Of a stretch of DNA of 64,000 bases, positions 36,091 to 45,400 are shown one piece after another; position 1 is the first letter of the stretch; each line of letters starts with the position of its first letter. Position numbers and translations under genes: made by a program. The notes under the pieces were generated by a model that saw only the letters and a program-made list of their open reading frames with translations, made no database searches and had not been told where the DNA came from. This stretch comes from CAITZA01 sp937915285 (GTDB lineage Bacteria; Desulfobacterota; Desulfomonilia; Desulfomonilales; Desulfomonilaceae), in the NCBI GenBank assembly GCA_036821825.1, contig DAISIV010000007.1, forward strand, positions 1 to 64,000, given 5' to 3'.

Positions 36091-37779
36091 TTATTTTTCC
36101 ATGACGAAAACCGCTCTATTCATGTAAAAGGAGGTCAGATGTCCTAACAAACCGAAGGCAAGGAATTTTCCCTCTGATAGGTAAGCCTTGGCTTTTTGCC
36201 TTGAAACTCCGACGGTTTTGTTGCGAACGGCAGCGGAATGTAATTCAATAACATCACGAGGCCCTCCACGGAGAAAACCGATTTCCGTGGCTATATCCCT
36301 GAGTCTCTCCGATAAGTTGTGATCCACCTTGTAAGTCTTTTGATCCAGTAGAAGCTCCAGGGTGTCCTCATAACGTCTCATGAGAATGCCAAACTCTTTG
36401 GGCTGCGCTTTTCGCAGTGATCCCTGACCATAGGTCTGCGAAGCTATTGGAGTGAGTCTGGGGCCGGAGACAACTTCGAGTCTTGATAATTCTCCGAAAT
36501 GATCTCCCGAGTGCTGTTCAAGTTCCTCAACAAGGCCATAGCGCTCTATCAATCGACCAAGGTGTTCACCTACCGACCCGATCAGGCTAAGCTCATCTTC
36601 AAACATCTCGAAAGTTTCATTTTCCAGGCATAGTGAGGCGCAACAAATTGTGAGGGTGGCCACTATCCTGTCTTCGACCCTGATTTCAAACGACCGTTCC
36701 CATGATATTGAATCTGAAGGCATAGTGGAAAATGTCTCTGAGCCGACCCTGATGGTTGCGCCTATCCTATCAGGGAACCTTGTTGCAGGAGGTATTAACT
36801 CGACAATTCCCTGCAGCAGTTGTGATAGAGTAATCTTTGGTCGGGCAGATAGTTCGGATATCTGGTACAGACAGTTGAGCTGTCTGATTTTTGCCTCCAG
36901 CTCCCCAGCCCTCTGATTCAGCTCAAATTCTGATTGTTTGAGCCTGGAAATATCGTGAAAAGTCCAGACATGTCCTGAGATTTCCCTAGAGCCACTCAAA
37001 GCCCTCTTATAGACCATGGTAGGGAAGGTGAGACCATCCTTTTGCCGGTTGATCAACTCTCCATCAAAGGCAAGCTCATCCTCTTGCTGCGGAAGTTTAA
37101 GCCCATGAGATTTTATACCATCTGAATCCAGTAGCACATTGATGTTTCTGCCTAACAACTCACCCCGCTCATAATCGTGCATGGCGTGAAGGGAGTCGTT
37201 TGCAAACAGTATGTTGAAGTTGGAGTCTGTCAGAGCAAGCCCTTCAGATGTCTTTTCCAGCATGGCCAGAATAGCGTATGAACCGTCAGGCTCCTGCAGC
37301 AGGAACTTTGCAGCGTCAGAATGGTTTTCCAGCAAGGTGGCAAACACTTGTGAACGTTCTTCTGCTATTCTGTGTTCCGTGATGTCGAACTGAACCAGAA
37401 TAAAGGTTTCGGGCATGCCATCTATGGCTGTGGCGAACATTAGGAACCATTTTTGTTCGTTGCGTTCACTGACGGGATATTCAAACCTGAACCTGGGGGT
37501 GGACCCGTTCAATACACTTAAGACTCCCTCATACGCTTTCTGGTCAAGGGGACTGTCTTGCGCCGATGATTCCAGTAAATCATCCAGCCTGTATCCGTCT
37601 TGTCCATCGCTATTTGTTGACTCACGCGCTCGAAGCGCACAGAGCTTTTCTCTCCATGGTCTGTTGGCAAAAACGACTTGTCCCTTCGCCGAGAGAAACG
37701 CCAATTTACATGGGAAAGAATCCAGGATGGCTCTAAAATGAAAAGATTCGAAAGGAAATTCCTTTGGGTTAGTTATCAA
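36091..37779 (-). CDS. PAS-PAS-GAF protein with C-terminal KaiA/RsbU-N-like helical domain
   Basis: 562 residues. PAS domain (14-135, AFLSAKGQVVFANRPW), second PAS (165-285, LALTDSNFNILFANDSLHAM), short coiled coil (280-305), GAF-like domain (305-415), then a helical C-terminal domain from about 462. The C-terminal part reads FGILMRRYEDTLELLLDQK, then GGPRDVIELHSAAV and YLSEGKFLAFGLLGHLTSFY. The spacing and residues resemble the cyanobacterial KaiA C-terminal domain (a helical EYRQILL..., PEIIEIHMEL and DYRLTLIDILAHLCEAYR) and the related RsbU N-terminal domain. It has no kinase domain. Expected role: sense redox or ligand through PAS/GAF and act on KaiC as KaiA does (inference). The start is TTG, directly after an in-frame TAG, with a weak ribosome-binding site. 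Confidence 0.72.
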   Translation of the reverse strand: MITNPKEFPFESFHFRAILDSFPCKLAFLSAKGQVVFANRPWREKLCALRARESTNSDGQDGYRLDDLLESSAQDSPLDQKAYEGVLSVLNGSTPRFRFEYPVSERNEQKWFLMFATAIDGMPETFILVQFDITEHRIAEERSQVFATLLENHSDAAKFLLQEPDGSYAILAMLEKTSEGLALTDSNFNILFANDSLHAMHDYERGELLGRNINVLLDSDGIKSHGLKLPQQEDELAFDGELINRQKDGLTFPTMVYKRALSGSREISGHVWTFHDISRLKQSEFELNQRAGELEAKIRQLNCLYQISELSARPKITLSQLLQGIVELIPPATRFPDRIGATIRVGSETFSTMPSDSISWERSFEIRVEDRIVATLTICCASLCLENETFEMFEDELSLIGSVGEHLGRLIERYGLVEELEQHSGDHFGELSRLEVVSGPRLTPIASQTYGQGSLRKAQPKEFGILMRRYEDTLELLLDQKTYKVDHNLSERLRDIATEIGFLRGGPRDVIELHSAAVRNKTVGVSRQKAKAYLSEGKFLAFGLLGHLTSFYMNRAVFVMEK

Positions 37780-38111
37780 CTATTCGGTCCATCCAGAAAG
37801 CGGAGTTAAAAATACTGAGTCGCTCAATTTGTTGGATGATTGTAATGAATGTCCAGAGCTGACCAATGAGGAGGTCGGCGCCCAGGCTCCACAGGTTCTT
37901 ATGAGATCATTTCAGTCAATTATCTGTTTTTTGAACGGCTAAAATGTGACAAACAGACTGTTCAGTAATAAAAAGTAGCAAACTCCAAAAGCCGGGGTCA
38001 AGTCAAAATAATTATCAACAGCTTAAAAAGTTAGGTTTGGGTTTTCAAGCGTTATCTGAATTACCGCTCTCTAATTGCATGGACGTAATTGAGTTCAGGG
38101 AGCTGCATCTT
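37780..38111. other. Upstream region of the kai operon
   Basis: 332 bases between the kai operon start and the 3' end of the reductase gene, all likely leader or promoter for the minus-strand kai operon. On the minus strand a TTGACC with TACTTT 18 bases on is a weak promoter candidate near 37980-38010. AACAGACTGTTCAG (37952-37965) nearly matches a site in the liv upstream region. No gene seen. Confidence 0.4.
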
Positions 38112-39203
38112 TCACACTATCGACTGGCCCCAGTCGCTATCTATGGCATAGTCGATGATCTTGTCCACGAATTCCGGGGAGATGACCGGAGGCTTGGGTT
38201 CAGAGAGCGCCTCGTCAATCCTGGTTCTGTCAAAAATCGGGTTGTTCGCAAAATGGAGCAATATGGTCTGCATCTGCCTCCAAACCATTCTCTCGGCCTG
38301 GTTTCTCGGTTGGGTGAAGGGAGCGCCCGCTCCGGCAAATCTAAAACCGCCCAATCCGAATTTCCTGCATATCTGGTCCAACGTCCATTGGTGGGTAGGA
38401 GGATTCGGATTAGTCAAATGAAAAATGCCGTTGTGATTCCTGGGATTTTCTATCAGCCGGATCGATGCCTTGGCTACGTAGTCAACCGGGATAATGTTGG
38501 ATACACCGTCCGGATTCGCCGGAATGTCCACATTTAGATTGTTTCTCGAAAAATCTGGGTTTTCGCTGATCAGCCTGGACATTAGATGGGCTGCCTGGAA
38601 CAGGATGTACCAACCCGAAAAAGAGGTACATCGCCCCGTCTCGGAATGTCCAACTATGATTGAAGGTCTCAAGAAGGTGGCTTTACCTTTCCATATCTCC
38701 TCAGCCTCCCACTTGCTCTCCTCATAGACGTTCACAAAGTCACCCCTAGGATGATTCACTTCAAACACTCTCTGGCCCTGGATCAGGCCGCAGACGTAAG
38801 CGGTGCTTATGAGATGAACCCTGAGAGGTTTTTTTTCTACAAGCCTTTTAAGAGTCTGGGTGCTGCCTATGTTAGTTTTCAGGGGTTCGCCGGTCTCGTC
38901 CATGTGAAGCCTGGTAGACGCTGCGCTATGTATTAAAGTGTCAACACCATCTATACCGTCATACTTGTTTTTCCACTGTTCCCACTGGTCATCGGCCTCA
39001 AGAAGCCCACCCTTAAACCATTTCAAACTCTCTGCGCTACGCGGAAGTCCCATCCCTGAAAGAAATCTTATCGTATCGAGTTTTCTGGACTCACTCCTGT
39101 AGTGAGCCCATACTGTGTGACCACGTTCCAACAGTTCCGCTAATAGATACTCGCCCAGAAAACCAGTGCCACCTGTTAGCAAGACTGTCATTTTTTCCAA
39201 CAT
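38112..39203 (-). CDS. NAD(P)-dependent reductase of the thioester-reductase/Male-sterility type (NAD_binding_4)
   Basis: 363 residues from ATG 39203, which has GGAGG 5 bases upstream. The N-terminus VLLTGGTGFLGEYLLAELLE is the Rossmann dinucleotide loop. The catalytic YEESKWEAEE (YxxxK) follows LISTAYVCGL, and the FLRPSIIVGHSETG segment is typical of fatty acyl or carrier-protein thioester reductases. It is divergent from the megasynthase at 39491 and shares its upstream region. A natural guess is that it reductively releases the carrier-bound product as aldehyde or alcohol, or modifies it later (inference). Simple epimerase or dehydrogenase activity is an alternative. Confidence 0.8.
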   Translation of the reverse strand: MLEKMTVLLTGGTGFLGEYLLAELLERGHTVWAHYRSESRKLDTIRFLSGMGLPRSAESLKWFKGGLLEADDQWEQWKNKYDGIDGVDTLIHSAASTRLHMDETGEPLKTNIGSTQTLKRLVEKKPLRVHLISTAYVCGLIQGQRVFEVNHPRGDFVNVYEESKWEAEEIWKGKATFLRPSIIVGHSETGRCTSFSGWYILFQAAHLMSRLISENPDFSRNNLNVDIPANPDGVSNIIPVDYVAKASIRLIENPRNHNGIFHLTNPNPPTHQWTLDQICRKFGLGGFRFAGAGAPFTQPRNQAERMVWRQMQTILLHFANNPIFDRTRIDEALSEPKPPVISPEFVDKIIDYAIDSDWGQSIV

Positions 39204-39490
39204 GAAACCTCCGAATGCTGTCAAGCGAAGCGACAGAAACTTTGTAAGAAACAAGATCTTTTGATTGACAAAAAGCCTGTCCCTACTGCGTTGGGACTGA
39301 TTATTGCAAACTCAATATATTAAATGATTCCTTTCAGGAAAGCCAGTCCAACGTGGAACTGGTGTAAAGGCATCCTGTAATTACCAATTAATACAATAAT
39401 ATAAAGGCAGAGGCCAAACATTTTTTCTTTATCGCTGTCAATTATATGCTATACTATCAGATTAAACTAATTTTACACAGGAAAGCCCAA
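39204..39490. other. Divergent promoter region, reductase / megasynthase
   Basis: 287 AT-rich bases between two divergent start codons, so both promoters must lie here. The clearest element is an extended -10 for the megasynthase at 39447-39455. Confidence 0.45.
39447..39455 (+). promoter_or_regulatory. Putative extended -10 promoter of the megasynthase gene
   Basis: TGCTATACT: a TGn extension and TATACT hexamer. The -35 region 17 bases upstream is poor, as expected for extended -10 promoters. Transcription would begin near 39462, about 29 bases before the ATG at 39491. It overlaps the first codons of a longer reading frame from 39446, supporting the later start. Confidence 0.45.
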
Positions 39491-42400
39491 ATGGTCCCCG
39501 AATCTCAATGCGTATCTTTTTCTTTTGTATGGCGATCTAGTGAAATTACATCAGCGGTCATTGAACAGGCCAGACACAACGGAGTCAGGGCTCTTTTTGA
39601 CCTGACCCAAACACCCCTTGAAAAGGCGGCGGCAGAGCTACTGGTGGCAGATGCGACCGGAGATTGCGCAGAGGTCAGGCTATCTATTCCATCCCTGCAA
39701 GACAATTCCGCCAGAGAATTCATGATTGAAACGGGTCTGGAAAGGCTTTGGATCAATGTTGATTCATGCCTCGGAGAGGATCGCGTCAGGCAAACAATGC
39801 AGGCTGTGTCCGATCTTAATGATTCGTTCACAGTGATACCGATTGTTAGCGATCCGAAGTTGGCCCAGCTTATCCTTGGCGATTATCCGGCCATAGGTGA
39901 AATAGCGCTCAAGGGGTCTGAGGCCTCCGGTCTGGTAGGTTCCGAGACGGCTTTCAGCATGTTTTCCTGGCTCCAGAATTATTCAAAAGGAATTGGGCGT
40001 AGCCTTAAGGTTTATATATGGGGTTCGGTGGCGCGACCGGAGTTGGCAGCCGCTTTCGTCTCAGCCGGGGCCTCAGGAATAGTGTTTGAAAGCATACATT
40101 GGTGCACAGATCTCGTAGAAGCCAGCCAGCAGCTCAAGCAAAAAATCTCGGGGATAAGACTGGAACACACGGATCTTGTTGGGGGAAGTCTTGGTGTTTC
40201 TTGCAGGTTGTACAACAAGGGAAACTCCCGAGCTGTAAAGGCGTTAAGAGATTTTACGGCTACTCTCTGCTCGTCTGACGTTGGCCAGGTAGAAATAGAT
40301 TTCTTTACGGACAAAATTGACAGAGAGTCCATCCATGCTCTCGAAAGTGAGCTTGGAAGGGAAGAGTTGATTCCGCTAGGAGTCGAAGTTGCCTTTGCAG
40401 GAGATTTCGTCAACAGATACGGTTCTGACACTGAGAAAGCCATCAGCGCCTTCGTCAAAAAGATCAAGACCTCTCTGGATGATGCGGGCAAGGCTTCAGA
40501 AAGGTTTGTAAACAGTTCGGTAGCTGCCGAAATGGGAACAACATATCCTTTCATTCAGGGCGCCATGTCGTGGATCACAGATGTACCGGAATTCGCATTG
40601 ATGGTAGCCAAGGCTGGGGCCTTGCCTACCGTGGCTCTTGGACTCATGAACGGCGAGACCCTGTCGACAAAACTGGCTTCGATGTCCGAGGTAATGGATG
40701 GCAGGCCTTTTGCCGTTAACGTGATCACATTGATGGAAAACCCTTATCGCTCTGAGCAGCTTGAGTGGATCGAGTCTGTTCGTCCGAGATTTGCCGTGAT
40801 AGCGGCCGGGGAGCCTTCCCATGCGGCCCAAATCAAAGGCAAGGGTATCGAGCCAATTTACATCGCTCCTAACGAGGACTTGATGAAGCTCGCTCTGGAA
40901 CTTGGGGTGTCATATGTGGTTCTCGAGGGGGCTGAGTCGGGTGGGCACGTTGGCGTTCATTCGACTATGACTCTGGCGCAAATGTGTCTGGCAATGAAGG
41001 AAAAACATCCTGAATTGTTTTTAAAAGCCAGGATTATACTAGCCGGCGGGATATTTGACCGTTTGACCGCGTTCATGGCGGCAATGGTGGGCGCAGACGC
41101 GATACAGATGGGAACCTGCTATCTGGCCTGCAATGAAATCGTGGAGACCGGAGCGCTCTCGAGACTATATCAGCAGGTCGTGCTGGATTCAGAGCCCGGA
41201 TCTACGGTGGTTACAGGCGCAGGTGTAGGTCTGAGGGTGAGATCAATAAAAACATCCAGAATTGAGCAGATTTGTGATCTGGAGCGTGACTATTTGTCGG
41301 GGAAGAGGGATGAGAAGGCGTTCCGGAGTGAAATAGAGACATTAAGCGCAGGTAGCCTGTTCGTTGCAGCCAAGGCCATGGACAAACCGGGTGGAGATTT
41401 ACTCGATGACCCTGAGACTCTTGCACGTGGACAGTTCATGAGTGGAGCCTGCTGTGGCTCCATAAAAAAAGCCCTATCACTTGAAGAATTGCATGCCAGG
41501 CTAGCTATTGGTTCGGATTCAGAAAAATTTCCGGTTCAAACATCTCTCGAATTACAAAAAACCGCTGAATCCAAAATTTCCGGCAGGACTAGCGTTGATG
41601 TTCTGAACAGGAAAGTCGCCCGAATCGAGCCAAAACCGATCCCCAAACTTGAGCGAATAGCTATAACAGGCATGAGTCTGGTCAATTCACTGGGAAACTC
41701 AGTTTCTGAAATCTGGGAAGCCAGCGTCAACATGAGGTGTGGAATTACTGAAATTCCTTTTGAAAAATGGGATCACACCGAATTCTACAATCCCAGGCCG
41801 AGAGTTTCTGAAAAAACATACTGCCGGTTTGGGGCATTCCAGAACCTTGAAGTGGATAGAAAAGAACTTGGGATACCTCCCCAGGATTTCAGAACCATGG
41901 CCGACGCCACCAGGGTAACCATGTGGTTGGCTCATCAGGCAATAGGGGAATCCGGAATTCTTGATTCAGGAATATCTCCAGACAGGATTAGTGTGCTGAT
42001 TTCACAAAACGCCGGTGAAGCGGCCTCCACTCTCGATCAGTTGATCATAAGGGGCTCTGTCGGCAAAATAATTAAGGACATCAAAAGGGCTGTAAGTCTG
42101 ACCCCGGAGCAGGAGGCTGCTGTAGCGAGTGAAATCAGAGCTAATAGACTCGCAGTTGATGATACCACCTTACTCGGACGCCTAAACTGTTCGGCAGGCG
42201 GCTTCATCTGCAACAAGTATGGTTTTATGGGGCCTAGCTTCTCGGTCTCCGCCGCGTGCGCCACTTCACTCGTAGCTCTCTATACCGCATTCCAGTTGAT
42301 TCGCAACGGAACAATCGACGCTGCGGTAATAGGTGGGGCAGAGGAACTGATTACCCCATTGCATTTCCTGGAGTTCTCAGCATTAGGAGCGTTGGCGGGG

Positions 42401-45400
42401 TTATCCGGGGCCCAAAGGTCGGCTTCGGAAGCTAGCCGCCCCTTTGACGCGGACCGTGATGGAATGGTTCTCGGAGAAGGCGGTGGTATGCTGGTTATTG
42501 AGCGTGAGTCGGTTGCTTTGAGACGAGGGGCGCGCATACATGCCTTCATAACGGGAATGGGGGCCGGAAACAACAACAGGGGAATGGTGGAGTCCTCACG
42601 CGTCACGCAAATCCCTGCAATTAAGGCCTCTTTTGAGAGTGCGGGCTATGGACCCGAGACAGTTCAGCTTGTTGAATGTCACGCTACTAGCACAAAACAG
42701 GGTGACATCGAGGAGGTTCACGCTCTCAGAACAGTTTATGGCTCAGCCAACAAGACATGGTTGTCTTCTTTCAAATCACAGATTGGTCACACATTAGGAG
42801 CCTCAGGTGTCAACAGTCTCGTAAGAGGGGTAATGGCAATGAAAAACGGTGTTATTCCACCCACTCTGAATTTCCAGAAACCGGATTCAGAATTGGATTT
42901 AGAAACTTCTCCGTTTCAGATAGCAACTCGTCCGGAAGACTGGCCTGAGACTGATGGAAGACCCAGACGATTCCAGGTCAACGCATTCGGCTTTGGCGGT
43001 TCAAATTATGTTGTCCAATTAGAGCAAAACCTACAGGAACAGGCGCAGGACATAAAAGCCAGGGCATTTGGGATGGCTGCTCAAAACTTGCAAGGTGAAC
43101 TCCCCGAGGTTAACGGGGTGGTGGCTTACAGGTCGAGTATCTGCGACCGAAATTACAGAATAGCGGTTGTGGCTGAATCGGAAGAGGCCGCTGAAAGAGT
43201 TCTCTCCAAAAATGAAATTTGTTCAAATGGGGACAATTTTTCCCAGAAGCGACTAAAAGCTTTGGCGAAACAGGGAATTTTTGTTGGAGAATCTACAGAG
43301 TCCAGCGCCCCACTGGCGTTTGTTTTTCCCGGTCAAGGCTCTCACTACGCAGGTATGGGCCTGGAGCTATACAATACCTTTCCTGTGATTCGTCACTGGA
43401 TGAACCGCGCTGCAGAGGTGGCGGAATTCGACATACTCAAGCTGCTTTTTTACGACAAGGAAGAAGATCTTCAGAAAACAAGGTGGCAACAACCGGCCCT
43501 TTTCACTCTCGAATATGCGATGGTCAAGTATCTGACCTCACTCGGGGTCACTCCCACCGCCATGGCAGGTCACAGCCTCGGAGAACTCACCGCACTGTGT
43601 CTGGCAGGAGTGTATTCGTTCGAGGATGGTTTCAGGCTGGTAAACAAACGTGCCATATGCATGGATAAAGCCTGTTCAATTAATATTGACCCCGGTGTGA
43701 TGATGGCCTGCGACGCGCCGATGGAAATTATTGAGGAGCTTCGTGGAGATTACGGCAAAGTTTACATTACCAACATAAATTCTCCTCATCAGATTGTCCT
43801 TGGCGGGGATACGAATCAGGTTAAGGATATCGGCGCCAGATTAAAAGAACTTGGGCACAGATCTACCCTCCTAAGAGTGAGCATGGCGTTTCATTCCCCC
43901 ATTATGGCCTGTATTCATGATGAACTGGAGGAATTTGTAGCGGGAATCGAATTTCATCCACCGCAAATACCGGTGATCTCAAACACAACCATGGCGCCTT
44001 TTACCAGTGATACATATGAAATAAAGAAAACCGTCATGGCTCATTTGGAATCATGTGTGAACTGGATGCCGAATGTGAAGAGTTTGTGGAATGATTTCGG
44101 CATTCGCATGTTTGTGGAAGTAGGGCCGCGCGAAATCCTTACCAATCTGATTCTTGATACCATACCGGATGCGGAATGCGTTCAAACGTGTCTTCCTTCG
44201 GCTGAAGCTATGATGTTCCGTAATGCAGTCGGTCAGCTTTATTCCAAGGGGCAGCTCGAACTAAAAACGTCACCCACCCCGGTCAAACTGAGCTGCAAGA
44301 CTTCTTCCGCCACCAAATCAGTCACTCCGTCAGGCTCTGGTTATAATCGTCTAAACATAGACCAATCAACGGGAGTGAATTCGATTGAGAGGATAGTTCA
44401 ACGCGAAATCAGCTCATTCGTGTTCCAAAGCTTCGGACGTTTCATCAAGCCTTCTCTACTGGAGTCCGTGAGAAGGGAAATCGATCCGTCATGTTCCGAA
44501 TCCGAATTGGACGCAGTTTTATCCAGAATGTTCAGCCTGACTGCTGTTGAAGGCATATCTGTTCCTCCTGTTTCCGCAGAATCTTTGAAAACTGTGGCCC
44601 CACTTAAAACTCCGGAGGTCGTACCGGTTGTCATTGAACCTCAAGATGGCTCTCAATCAGACATTATGGAACAGGTAATCCAAATCATCATGGATGTTAC
44701 CGGTTATGAAAGGGATGAGATAGAGCCGGGTATGGATTTGAGAGAGGACCTTTCCATTCGCTCCAGCAGGCTTCCCGTAATCATGGATGCCGTAGAGAGC
44801 CAGTTCAAAATAAAGGTTGAACTGGAAGAATTCATGGATGTGCGGACAGTGAAAGACATGGCAGATCGCATATCCAGTGTTGTTGACAAGATTTCCGGGA
44901 AATCGTCGGAAGAAAAACCCCAAGGACTTGGTCTATCATTGGCCGGTTTGGCTGATGACACCGGTTCAGATGACACTGTTAAAAGGCTTGTATTCAAACG
45001 TAGCCAACTATCTAGCGATAAAGTTCAGCCAGTCGAATTGAGCCCCATGGACTCTGTAGTAGTCCTGTCTCCATCCGTCTCTGATTTCAGCAAACAGGTT
45101 GGAGATGTCTTCAGGCGTGATTATGGAGTTAACATAATCCACTGGAATTTCCTGGAAGATTCTTCAACAGAATCTTACACGGGCTCGGATCTTAGAACGT
45201 CTGCGGGAGCAGAAGTCATGTCGGGAAAAATGGAATTTCTCGAATCTGTGTCCGGATTGGCGCTGGTGATGGACCACACGTTTAATGAAGGGGTCAGGGA
45301 CCTGTCTGAGCTTGGCAATCTTCTCACAGGATACTTTTTGGTACTCAAGCAGTTTCTGGAATCAAAATCCAGGAAGTTGGCGTTCACGGTGAGACAATCG

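Noticed and set aside
43219..43668. 149-codon plus-strand frame within the megasynthase
   Set aside because: Frame-shifted shadow of the AT domain; Arg-rich and without motifs.
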